Assembly: GCA_020061685.1 (NCBI GenBank)
Contig: JAGUXU010000024.1
Location: forward strand, 1 to 21,971
DNA: 21,971 bases
From: Candidatus Omnitrophota bacterium
GTDB taxonomy: Bacteria > Omnitrophota > Gorgyraeia > Pluralincolimonadales > Pluralincolimonadaceae
Direction: 5' to 3'
The stretch's first letter is position 1. Each line of letters begins with the position of its first letter. The notes beneath the pieces are model-generated. The model saw only the letters and a program-made list of their open reading frames with translations, had not been told where the DNA came from and did no database searches. Shown in pieces: positions 13,047 to 20,443 of the stretch. The translations under genes were made by a program, and so were the position numbers.

Positions 13047-14327
13047 TTACCTCAGGTATTTGTCCGATATCTTCATTGAACAATACTGACCGCACATCGT
13101 ACAGACATCCTTAGACGCCGGCTTGGAACGCTTGCGATATTGCCGCGCTACGACGGGATCGATCGCAAGTTTAAATTGTCTCTGCCAATCTCTCTTCTTG
13201 CGCGCGACGGACATGGATATGTCCCAATCCAACGCCCCTTTGACACCCTTGGCGATGTCCGCGGCGTGGGCTGCTATCCTTGCCGCCACGACACCGGTCT
13301 TGACGTCGGCAACCGAGGGAAGCCCCAAATGTTCCGACGGTGTCACATAACATATAAAATCCGCTCCGTAAGAAGCCGCCAATGCCCCGCCGATAGCGGA
13401 CGTGATGTGGTCATAGCCGGGCGCAATATCGGTCACCAGCGGACCCAATACATAGAACGGCGCCCCCTGGCAGACCTCCTTCTCCAGTAATATATTAGCC
13501 TCTATTTGGTTTAAGGGGACGTGGCCGGGGCCTTCGATCATGACCTGAACGCCGGCCTCTTTGGCCCTTTTTGCAAGTTCTCCTAAAACTATCAACTCCT
13601 GGACCTGCGCCCTGTCAGTCGCATCCGCAAGGCAACCTGGCCGCATCCCGTCTCCGAGGCTTAATGTTATATCATATCTCTTCGCGAGGTCCAGGACCCT
13701 GTCAAATTCTTCGTAGAACGGATTCTCTCGCCCGTTATGGGCCATCCATTCGATCAGTATCGCCCCGCCCCTGCTTACGACATCGACGACCCTGCCTTCC
13801 TTCTTAAGGCATTCGACTGTATCCATCGTGACGCCGCTATGGATGGTGAAAAAATCGACGCCTTCCCCGGCCTGCCCTTCCAGGACCGCAAACATCTCCT
13901 CCGCCGTGATAGACGGTATCCGCCTCTTTTCTCTCTCCGCCATTACGGCGACTTCATAGATGGGCACAGTCCCCAGAGGAACGGGCGAAGCCCCGAGCAT
14001 CGCCCTGCGTATCTTTTTCAGATCTCCGCCTGTCGAGAGGTCCATTACAGTATCCGCGCCGTATTCGACTGCCGCCTTTAATTTATTAAGTTCGGCCTTT
14101 AGATTAGATAGATCGGCGGAAGTCCCTATATTCGCGTTTACCTTCGTCCTCAATCCTTTGCCGATACCGCAAATCCTGGATTTCTTCCTAAGGCGGTTGG
14201 AGGGGATAACGGCCCTGCCTTCAGCCACTTCCTTAAGCAATCTCTTTGGATCTACGCCTTCGGAACGGGCCACTGCCCTCATCGCAGGCGTCAAAGTGCC
14301 TCTCTTGGCGTACTCTAACTGGGTCAT
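13047..14327 (-). CDS. thiC: Phosphomethylpyrimidine synthase
   Basis: A 426-residue radical-SAM-type enzyme that rearranges aminoimidazole ribotide to HMP-P for thiamine. This is the short bacterial form without the plant/proteobacterial N-terminal extension. Conserved blocks include NANIGTS near 64, MDLSTGGDLKKIR, TIHSGVT, EGPGHVPLNQIEANI and TDIAPGYDHITSAIGGA. The C-terminal cluster cysteines C409, C412 and C416 read CTMCGQYC, spacing CX2CX3C, one residue tighter than the CX2CX4C of Caulobacter and plant ThiC. The start overlaps thiE by 4 bases. No TPP riboswitch precedes it; it is internal to the operon. Confidence 0.96.
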   Translation of the reverse strand: MTQLEYAKRGTLTPAMRAVARSEGVDPKRLLKEVAEGRAVIPSNRLRKKSRICGIGKGLRTKVNANIGTSADLSNLKAELNKLKAAVEYGADTVMDLSTGGDLKKIRRAMLGASPVPLGTVPIYEVAVMAEREKRRIPSITAEEMFAVLEGQAGEGVDFFTIHSGVTMDTVECLKKEGRVVDVVSRGGAILIEWMAHNGRENPFYEEFDRVLDLAKRYDITLSLGDGMRPGCLADATDRAQVQELIVLGELAKRAKEAGVQVMIEGPGHVPLNQIEANILLEKEVCQGAPFYVLGPLVTDIAPGYDHITSAIGGALAASYGADFICYVTPSEHLGLPSVADVKTGVVAARIAAHAADIAKGVKGALDWDISMSVARKKRDWQRQFKLAIDPVVARQYRKRSKPASKDVCTMCGQYCSMKISDKYLR

Positions 14328-14944
14328 ATCTTATTAAGTCTTTCCTTTAATCTTTTAGCCGCACCTCTGACGTCCTCGGCGCCGCAGACCGCCCTTACGA
14401 CTGCCACGCGCCTTGCTCCCGCCGCGAGGACCTCATCGATATTCGATCCGTCTATGCCGCCGATCACGACGAACGGTATCCTGATCCTGTCTCTTACTTC
14501 CCTGATCAGATCCACCCCTACGGCTTTATAATCCGGTTTTGTGGGAGTAGAAAAGACAGGCCCCACACCTATATAATCCGCCCCGTTCTCCTGGGCCTCA
14601 AGCGCCTGCGAAACAGAATGCGTCGATAAACCGATTATCTTTCCTTCGCCGATCATAGAACGCGCGGTCCCGATGGGAAGGTCATCCTGGCCCAAATGGA
14701 CGCCGTCGGCGCCGACGGCCACCGCGATATCCACTCTGTCATTTATGATGAGGGGGATCTTCTTCCTGCGGGTCAGGTCAAGGATCGCGCGGCCGGCTTT
14801 CAATATCTCGCCGGCGCTTGATTCTTTATCCCGCAGCTGTATTATATCCGCCCCGCCTTCTATCGCTTCTTGCGCTACATATGCCGGATCGCGGCCTTTG
14901 GAGGACTTCCTGTCAATAATCACGTAGAGCTTAAAATCTATCAA
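14324..14944 (-). CDS. thiE: Thiamine-phosphate synthase
   Basis: A 206-residue TIM-barrel enzyme joining HMP-PP and thiazole phosphate to thiamine phosphate. Motifs include QLRDK (36-40), IINDR (66-70), GVHLGQDD (81-88), GADYIGVGPVFSTPTK (121-136) and GGI (162-164). Length is standard. The start is TTG at 14944, chosen because the family N-terminus begins there (LYVIIDR) and an AGG-type ribosome site lies about 9 bases upstream. It follows the thiD2 stop by 3 bases and overlaps thiC by 4 bases. Confidence 0.95.
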   Translation of the reverse strand: MIDFKLYVIIDRKSSKGRDPAYVAQEAIEGGADIIQLRDKESSAGEILKAGRAILDLTRRKKIPLIINDRVDIAVAVGADGVHLGQDDLPIGTARSMIGEGKIIGLSTHSVSQALEAQENGADYIGVGPVFSTPTKPDYKAVGVDLIREVRDRIRIPFVVIGGIDGSNIDEVLAAGARRVAVVRAVCGAEDVRGAAKRLKERLNKI

Positions 14945-14947
14945 GAC

Positions 14948-15358
14948 CTAGAACCTCGCGGTCAATCTCTTCACGGCGTCATAGGCCTTAAACCGGAGCC
15001 TTTTAAACCTGTCCGCTATCCTGTTATCGATGAGTTTCGAAAATTCTTCAAGGGCGCGTAGAGATTCTTTGACGCGCTCCATATTGGCGAGGGAGACCCC
15101 CTTCCAGTCTTTTCTTCTTCGTTCTATGGGCTGCTTCCCCCTGCCCACGTCCTTGTCGGAATCGCGCGCCGAGATGATATCCTGTAATCGCGCCGGATAA
15201 AATTTTATACAGCCCGTTATCTTGTGGCGCAGGCCCTTGAATTCTTCGGTAAGGCGCTTATCATCGAGTACGAATCTCGCTATCTCCTCGCAGACCCTTA
15301 ACCCCTCCCGCGACCTGTTAAGATTCGCGTCGATTATCCTGTATATCTTCTGCTTCAT
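14948..15358 (-). CDS. thiD2: ThiD2-type HMP-phosphate kinase (stand-alone)
   Basis: A 136-residue helical protein. It opens YRIIDANLNRSREGLRVCEE and continues with LRHKI, SARDSDKDVG, and a second helical half (ANMERVKESLRALEEF). These are the marks of the ThiD2 family, first known as an N-terminal extension of some ThiE proteins and shown experimentally to be a monofunctional HMP-phosphate kinase. Here it is a separate gene immediately before thiE, with a 3-base gap, in the same order as in the fused proteins. With thiC and thiE it would complete the HMP branch. It overlaps rfaE2 by 4 bases. The family call rests on recognised motifs rather than a search. Confidence 0.8.
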   Translation of the reverse strand: MKQKIYRIIDANLNRSREGLRVCEEIARFVLDDKRLTEEFKGLRHKITGCIKFYPARLQDIISARDSDKDVGRGKQPIERRRKDWKGVSLANMERVKESLRALEEFSKLIDNRIADRFKRLRFKAYDAVKRLTARF

Positions 15359-15828
15359 TTAAATATATCTACTATCTTGCGTATCAGGTTAGAGGTGGAC
15401 CTGCCTTTTACCAGAGAGACCGCTTTTACCCTGCCGCCGTAAGACCTCACGAAATCGCCGCCGACTATGCTGTTTAAGCGCCAGTCGGCGCCCTTGACCA
15501 GCACATCCGGCTTTATGGCTTTTATCAGTTTTATGGGGGTCGTGTCATTGAATATCGAGACATAATCAACGGGCTTGAGTGCCGCTACGATCGCCGCCCT
15601 GTCGCCCTGCCGGACGACCGGCTTCCTCGGCCCCTTTATCTTTCTTACCGAGGAGTCGCTGTTTATGCCGACGATGAGGACATCGCCGAGGGCCTTGGCT
15701 TTCTCGAGATATTTTATGTGCCCGGCGTGGATGATATCAAAACAGCCGTTGGTGAATACGATGCGCCTCTTCTTTTTCCTCAGCGACGAGGCCAGGGCCC
15801 CGATCTTAGAAAAAGAGATCACATTCAC
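15355..15828 (-). CDS. rfaE2: D-glycero-D-manno-heptose 1-phosphate adenylyltransferase (RfaE2/HldE-C type)
   Basis: A 157-residue nucleotidyltransferase corresponding to the C-terminal domain of HldE. The FTNGCFDIIHAGHIKYLE block (25-42) carries the HxGH site (H34, H37), and later motifs VGINSDSSVRKIKGPRKP and DVLVKGADW are typical. It activates heptose 1-phosphate with ATP to ADP-heptose for LPS core or S-layer glycans. It starts at GTG in a 4-base overlap with gmhA. The kinase half of HldE (RfaE1) is not fused and not visible nearby. Confidence 0.92.
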   Translation of the reverse strand: MNVISFSKIGALASSLRKKKRRIVFTNGCFDIIHAGHIKYLEKAKALGDVLIVGINSDSSVRKIKGPRKPVVRQGDRAAIVAALKPVDYVSIFNDTTPIKLIKAIKPDVLVKGADWRLNSIVGGDFVRSYGGRVKAVSLVKGRSTSNLIRKIVDIFK

Positions 15829-16388
15829 AGGGCATCCTCTACCAACTGGCAGACTATATGCCCGATAGTGGCGTGGGCCTCTTGTATCCTGGGAGTGGAC
15901 CTGGAAGGGACGATAACCGAGATCTTTGCCACTTTGGCAAGCTCTCCGCCGTCTCCGCCGGTCAAGGCGATCGTCACTAGCCCTTTTTTATTCGCCAACT
16001 CGACCGCCTCGATTACGTTCGCCGCCTTGCCGCTTGTGGAGATCCCTATCGCCACATCGTTCTTTTCCGCTAAGGCATCCACTTGCCGCGAAAAGACCTG
16101 GTTATACGAATAGTCGTTGGCTATCGCGGTCAGTATCGAGGTATTTGTCGTAAGCGCGATAGCGGGCAGGCCCTTCCTTTCCTTCAGGAACCTTCCGACC
16201 AGCTCGGCAGCTATATGCTGGCTGTCGGCGGCGCTGCCGCCGTTCCCGAAGATGATTATCTTCCCGCCGTCCTTAAGGGTGTTTATCATCGCCTCGGCCG
16301 CTTTTTCTATCGCCCCCGCCTGTGATTTTATCAGGTCCTTCTTAACGGCTATGCTTTCCTCGATTATCTCTTCTATTTTATTTTTCAT
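15825..16388 (-). CDS. gmhA: Phosphoheptose isomerase (sedoheptulose 7-phosphate isomerase)
   Basis: A 187-residue SIS-domain enzyme that makes D-glycero-D-manno-heptose 7-phosphate, the first step of ADP-heptose synthesis. Motif FGNGGSAADSQHIAAE places likely zinc ligands at H58 and E62, with the C-terminal partner region RIQEAHATIGHIVCQ. The sugar-phosphate loop ALTTNTSILTAIANDYSYN and the SIS motif GISTSGKAANVI are intact. It follows pfkA by 2 bases and overlaps rfaE2 by 4 bases. Confidence 0.94.
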   Translation of the reverse strand: MKNKIEEIIEESIAVKKDLIKSQAGAIEKAAEAMINTLKDGGKIIIFGNGGSAADSQHIAAELVGRFLKERKGLPAIALTTNTSILTAIANDYSYNQVFSRQVDALAEKNDVAIGISTSGKAANVIEAVELANKKGLVTIALTGGDGGELAKVAKISVIVPSRSTPRIQEAHATIGHIVCQLVEDAL

Positions 16389-16390
16389 AT

Positions 16391-17419
16391 TTAACCAAAG
16401 AATACCTTTGCCATATTATACAGGTCCATGTCCACGGTCTTTAACGTCCCTACCGCCTTTTCTATGGGAACGGAGACGATCTTGTTGCCCTTAAGGCTCG
16501 CCATCTCTCCGAATTTGCCTTCCTTGACCAATTCGACCGCCTTGACCCCGAACCTCGTGCCCAGGACCCTGTCAAAAGCCGTTGGGCTTCCGCCACGCTG
16601 TATATGTCCCAGGACGGTCACTCTCGTCTCAAAGCCTGTCTTCTTCTCTATCAGCCCGCCGAGGGCCTGGCCTATCCCGCCTAATCTTACATGTCCGAAC
16701 TCATCCAGTTTTTCGGTCGAGAGGATCTCCTTGTCATTCTTGAATACCGCGCCTTCCGCCACGACTACTATGGAAAAATTCTTTCCGTGCTCGTGGCGTT
16801 TCTTCAGGATACTGCATACCTCATCGATATCTATCGGCAATTCGGGGATAAGGATGACGTCTGCGCCTCCGGCTATCCCGGAATGGACCGCGATCCAGCC
16901 GGCATGGCGGCCCATGACCTCCACCACCATAATCCTGTTATGGCTCTCGGCGGTAGTGTGCAGCCTGTCTATGCACTCGGTGACGATGTTGACGGCCGTA
17001 TCAAAACCAAAAGTGAAATCGGTCTCGTTTAGATCGTTATCTATGGTTTTCGGGACGCCGACCACCTTCAGCCCCTCTTTTACCAATTTATTGGCGACAC
17101 CCAGCGTGTCCTCGCCGCCTATCGCGATAAGCGCGCCCAATTCGAACTTCTTGAAATTATCCTTGACCTTCTGTACGCCGCCCTCTGTTTTATACGGATT
17201 AGTCCGCGACGTCCCTAAGATCGTCCCGCCCTTCGGCAATATCCCGGATACGGAACGTAAGTCCAAAGGCACGACCTCGCCTTCTATAAGGCCCTTCCAG
17301 CCGTACTTTATCCCCAGCACTTCATATCCTTCATATAACGCTTTCCTGACTACCGCCCTGATAACTGGATTTAAACCCGGGCAGTCGCCGCCGCCCGTCA
17401 AGACTCCCAACCTCTTCAC
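16391..17419 (-). CDS. pfkA: 6-phosphofructokinase, pyrophosphate-dependent type
   Basis: A 342-residue PFK. It opens GVLTGGGDCPGLNPVIR, with GGTILGTSR and TIDND (125-129, catalytic D127). Two positions decide the phosphate donor in E. coli numbering, which happens to coincide here: position 104 is Asp (GGEDT, 101-105) and position 124 is Lys (PKTIDND). ATP enzymes have Gly at both; Asp104/Lys124 is the pyrophosphate combination, as in Amycolatopsis PPi-PFK, whose GGEDT this matches. Catalytic MGRHAGW and GHIQRGGSPT follow. The GTG start is fixed by a perfect ribosome site. It sits between the AmaP-like gene and gmhA. The donor call is inferred from residues, not assayed. Confidence 0.9.
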   Translation of the reverse strand: MKRLGVLTGGGDCPGLNPVIRAVVRKALYEGYEVLGIKYGWKGLIEGEVVPLDLRSVSGILPKGGTILGTSRTNPYKTEGGVQKVKDNFKKFELGALIAIGGEDTLGVANKLVKEGLKVVGVPKTIDNDLNETDFTFGFDTAVNIVTECIDRLHTTAESHNRIMVVEVMGRHAGWIAVHSGIAGGADVILIPELPIDIDEVCSILKKRHEHGKNFSIVVVAEGAVFKNDKEILSTEKLDEFGHVRLGGIGQALGGLIEKKTGFETRVTVLGHIQRGGSPTAFDRVLGTRFGVKAVELVKEGKFGEMASLKGNKIVSVPIEKAVGTLKTVDMDLYNMAKVFFG

Positions 17420-17427
17420 TCGAACTT

Positions 17428-17433
17428 CCTCCT
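17428..17433 (-). promoter_or_regulatory. Perfect Shine-Dalgarno site deciding the GTG start of pfkA
   Basis: The minus strand reads AGGAGG with 8 bases to the GTG at 17417-17419. It supports the GTG start over any downstream codon and is the best ribosome site in this operon. It lies in the only gap over 20 bases between the protein genes of the run. Confidence 0.75.
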
Positions 17434-17447
17434 CTGTTTTTTATGTG

Positions 17448-18065
17448 TCAGTCGTTCCTGTATTCCATCCCGCTAAACGGCATGCGCAGGTCTTCTTTAT
17501 CCTTGTCCTTTTCCTTCTTGCCCTGTTTCGGTTCCTGGCGCGCCGCTATCTTCGTGACATGCACCTTCACTATAATGGGTTCGTCGACCCCCAGCATCTC
17601 CTGGATACGCGTCCTGATGAGGCTCTGTATCTTTTCGGTCGCTTCCGGGATATTCGCGTCAGACCAGAATATGACCCTTGTGGAGATGTCTATCCCTTTT
17701 TTCGTGGCGATGCAATCCGACTTCAACTCCTTGACCTCGGACAGAGAGGACCCTATGCGTTTTATGAATTCCTCTATCGCCGATAACGAGATGGTGACTT
17801 GTCCGTCGGGATTATTGAACGCTATGTTCTTCTGACGTTCTATCCGGGCGACGGTAAACTGATACGCGGCTATCGAGATCAAGATCAACAAGCCGCCGAC
17901 AACGGCAACGCCCGCCCTTAAATTCATCGAGGCGTAAATATAATCGAGGGCGTTTAAGAGCGGCTCGCTCTGTATGAATTTGACCGAGACCAGGAGCAAA
18001 AACAGCCCTATGGCTACAAATATCACAAGAAAAAACAGCATCGTTATCCTGTTCAATATGTTCAT
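17448..18065 (-). CDS. amaP: AmaP/Asp23-type membrane protein
   Basis: A 205-residue protein with two N-terminal membrane helices (about 7-28 and 49-71) and a cytoplasmic Asp23-like domain (about 85-165, GQVTISLSAIEEFIKR to VDEPIIVKVHVTKI). This is the layout of AmaP, which anchors Asp23-family proteins to the membrane in Firmicutes. A charged Lys/Asp/Glu tail follows. It overlaps accC by 4 bases. In B. subtilis an Asp23-family gene (yqhY) also follows accC, where it affects fatty-acid carboxylase regulation, so a related role is plausible but inferred. The domain call is by layout and sequence pattern. Confidence 0.75.
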   Translation of the reverse strand: MNILNRITMLFFLVIFVAIGLFLLLVSVKFIQSEPLLNALDYIYASMNLRAGVAVVGGLLILISIAAYQFTVARIERQKNIAFNNPDGQVTISLSAIEEFIKRIGSSLSEVKELKSDCIATKKGIDISTRVIFWSDANIPEATEKIQSLIRTRIQEMLGVDEPIIVKVHVTKIAARQEPKQGKKEKDKDKEDLRMPFSGMEYRND

Positions 18066-19420
18066 TGCGTGACCTCCTTTTCGCCCATCATCTTCGCTAT
18101 GAATTCGGTCGTCACCTGCCCCCGCAGGAAATCTGGGTCGGCAATGACGCGTTTGTGAAAATCTATCGTCGTCTTTATCGGCTCGATCGTGAACTCGGAG
18201 AGCGCCCGCTGCATGATCTGGATGGCCTCGGCGCGGTTCTTCCCGTGGGTTATAAGTTTCGCGATCATTGAATCGTAATAAGGGGTTATCTCGTAACCCT
18301 GATAGACATGGGAATCGACCCGCACGCCCGGCCCGCCGGCGGCATGGAAGAAAGATACTTTTCCGGGACAGGGCATAAAACCGTTATCCGGGTCTTCCGC
18401 GTTGATCCGGCATTCTATCGCGCAACCGTTGATTTTCACATCATCCTGATCAAAAGACAGCCTCTCTCCCGCCGCGATCCTTATCTGCTCTTTGACCAGA
18501 TCTATGCCCGTTACCATCTCGGTAACCGGGTGTTCGACCTGTATCCTCGTATTCATCTCCATAAAATAGAAATTGCCGCGTTCATCCAGAAGGAACTCCA
18601 TGGTCCCGACGTTGGTGTAGTTGGCCGACTTCGCGCCGCGGACCGCGGCCTCTCCCATCTTCTTCCTTAATTTTGAATCTACCGCCGGCGAAGGCGATTC
18701 CTCAAGTAATTTCTGATGCCGCCTCTGGATGGTGCAGTCCCTCTCTCCGAGATGGACCACATGCCCGTATTTGTCCGCCACTATCTGAAACTCGACGTGC
18801 CGCGGGTTACTTACATATTTCTCAATATAGACATCCGAGCCGCCGAACGCCGCTTCCGCTTCCGCCCGGCAGGTCATGAGGACGCTCACAAGCCTTATGT
18901 CATTATGCGCGATGCGCATGCCGCGCCCTCCGCCGCCGGCCGCCGCCTTGATTATGACGGGGTACTGCAATTTATGCGCGACCTTCAGCGCCTCGTCTTT
19001 ATCTTTTACGAGAGACAGGCTGCCGGGGATTATGGGAAGCCCGGCTTTCTTCATCGTATCCTTGGCGGCCATCTTGTCCCCCATCAGGCGCATCGCTTCC
19101 GGTGTGGGGCCGATAAATTTGATCTGGCAGGAGTCGCAGACCTCGGCAAAATGGGCGTTCTCAGCCAGGAAGCCGTACCCGGGGTGTATCGCTTCGACAT
19201 CCGCTATCTCTGCCGCACTGATTATGCTGGGGATATTCAGATAACTGCTTTGCGGCGAGGCGGCGCCGATACATATCGCCTCGTCGGCAAATTTCACATG
19301 TAAAGAATCTTTGTCCGCCTCCGAATAGACGGCGACGGCTTTTATGCCGAGCTCCTTGCAGGCCCTTATGATCCTAAGGGCCACTTCTCCCCTGTTCGCG
19401 ATTAATATCTTGGAGAACAT
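18062..19420 (-). CDS. accC: Biotin carboxylase subunit of acetyl-CoA carboxylase
   Basis: A 452-residue ATP-grasp enzyme that carboxylates biotin on BCCP using ATP and bicarbonate. Blocks seen: the N-terminal FSKILIANRGEVALRIIRAC, the ATP lid KAAAGGGGRGMRIA, the carboxylase signature DCTIQRRHQKLLEESPSP and the metal/bicarbonate block EMNTRIQVEHPVTE. Length is normal. It follows accB by 6 bases and overlaps the AmaP-like gene by 4 bases. The carboxyltransferase genes accA/accD are not in the window. Confidence 0.98.
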   Translation of the reverse strand: MFSKILIANRGEVALRIIRACKELGIKAVAVYSEADKDSLHVKFADEAICIGAASPQSSYLNIPSIISAAEIADVEAIHPGYGFLAENAHFAEVCDSCQIKFIGPTPEAMRLMGDKMAAKDTMKKAGLPIIPGSLSLVKDKDEALKVAHKLQYPVIIKAAAGGGGRGMRIAHNDIRLVSVLMTCRAEAEAAFGGSDVYIEKYVSNPRHVEFQIVADKYGHVVHLGERDCTIQRRHQKLLEESPSPAVDSKLRKKMGEAAVRGAKSANYTNVGTMEFLLDERGNFYFMEMNTRIQVEHPVTEMVTGIDLVKEQIRIAAGERLSFDQDDVKINGCAIECRINAEDPDNGFMPCPGKVSFFHAAGGPGVRVDSHVYQGYEITPYYDSMIAKLITHGKNRAEAIQIMQRALSEFTIEPIKTTIDFHKRVIADPDFLRGQVTTEFIAKMMGEKEVTQ

Positions 19421-19426
19421 TTTTTA

Positions 19427-19876
19427 TTATGCGGGCTCAATTAAAAAGAGCACGTGGCCGAACTCTACCGGCTGCGCGTTCTCGACAAGTATATCGACGA
19501 CCTTACCTTTGACCTCGGCCTTTATCTCGTTCATCAGTTTCATCGCTTCGATTATACAGACTACCTGGCCGGGTTCTATATCGCTTCCCACCTCGACAAA
19601 CGGCGGGGCATCGGGCGCGGGAGCCCTGTAAAATGTCCCCACCATGGGGGCTTTTATCTCAATACGCTTCGTTTCCGAAGGCGCAGCTTCCTTGGCGGCC
19701 GGCGAGAGAGACGCGACCCCGGTCGGCTGGATTATATATTTCTCCTGCGTGATCTCGGGAACGCCTGAAACTCCCTTCCTTATCCTGACCCTTAGGCCTT
19801 CTCTCTCGATCTCGATCTCAACGAGCCCGTTCTCGTTCATAAGGGCTATCATCTCTTTAAGTTCCTTGACGTTCAT
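19427..19876 (-). CDS. accB: Biotin carboxyl carrier protein
   Basis: A 149-residue carrier protein. A charged N-terminal helical region and Ala/Pro linker lead into the biotinyl domain, with the biotinylation motif EAMKLMNEI and biotin-accepting K113. The upstream block APMVGTFYRAPAPDAPPFVEVG includes the thumb region seen in bacterial BCCPs. It lies 9 bases after efp and 6 bases before accC. Confidence 0.97.
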   Translation of the reverse strand: MNVKELKEMIALMNENGLVEIEIEREGLRVRIRKGVSGVPEITQEKYIIQPTGVASLSPAAKEAAPSETKRIEIKAPMVGTFYRAPAPDAPPFVEVGSDIEPGQVVCIIEAMKLMNEIKAEVKGKVVDILVENAQPVEFGHVLFLIEPA

Positions 19877-19885
19877 TTTACCCCC

Positions 19886-20443
19886 TTATACCCTTTCGAC
19901 GTACTCGCCTGTTCGGGTATCGATCTTCAGGACGTTTCCTACCTCTATGAATAAAGGGACCTGGATGGCATAACCGGTCTCCAGTTTTACGGATTTTGTA
20001 CCGCTCTTCGCGGTGTCGCCTTTGAGGCCCGGATCGGCCTCCACGACCTTAAGCTCGACGAACATCGGCGCATCGACGCTCATTAATTTGCCCTCGTAGA
20101 AGGAGGCGTTTACTATCATGTTCTCTTTGAGATAATGGGTGACATCCCCGAGTTGTTCGGAGCTTATCTGGAACTGCTCGAAGGTCTTTTCTTCCATGAA
20201 ATGATAGTCGTCGCCGGCGGCGTAGCTGAACTGGAGTTTCTTATATTCTATAAAAGCGTCCTCGAGTTTCTCTCCGGAGCGGAACGTCCTGGGGAGGACA
20301 TTGCCCGTAGATAAGCTGCGCAACTTCGTTTTTACAAAAGCCCCACCCTTGCCGGGTTTCACGTGCTGGAACTCTATAACTTGAAAGAGTTCTCCGTCTA
20401 TTTTGATCGTTAAGCCGTTTTTTATATCACTTGTCGATATCAT
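19886..20443 (-). CDS. efp: Translation elongation factor P
   Basis: A 185-residue EF-P of normal length that relieves ribosome stalling at polyproline. The domain I loop reads PGKGGAF, with the modifiable lysine at K32. The family opening ISTSDIKNGLTIKIDG supports this start, which lies 17 bases inside the peptidase gene. Basic KxR elements and C-terminal VETGYAIQVPLFIE are intact. No EpmA/EpmB or YmfI-type modifier is in the window. Confidence 0.97.
   Translation of the reverse strand: MISTSDIKNGLTIKIDGELFQVIEFQHVKPGKGGAFVKTKLRSLSTGNVLPRTFRSGEKLEDAFIEYKKLQFSYAAGDDYHFMEEKTFEQFQISSEQLGDVTHYLKENMIVNASFYEGKLMSVDAPMFVELKVVEADPGLKGDTAKSGTKSVKLETGYAIQVPLFIEVGNVLKIDTRTGEYVERV

Noticed and set aside
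14948..15358. A frameshift breaking a ThiD2-ThiE fusion into two genes
   Set aside because: thiD2 ends at a proper stop after a complete second helical half, and thiE begins at its normal family N-terminus; this looks like two intact genes.
14328..15400. TPP riboswitch upstream of the thi genes
   Set aside because: There is no non-coding leader: thiC, thiE, thiD2 and rfaE2 overlap or are within 3 bases, and I saw no thi-box-like sequence in a gap.
16428..17786. A 452-codon open frame on the plus strand across pfkA and the AmaP-like gene
   Set aside because: It is antisense to a clearly conserved gene, has no recognisable domain, and its composition (Ser/Pro/Thr/Phe rich) is what codon bias on the opposite strand produces.
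18716..19303. A 195-codon plus-strand open frame inside accC
   Set aside because: Antisense shadow of a fully conserved biotin carboxylase; no ribosome site or family motif.
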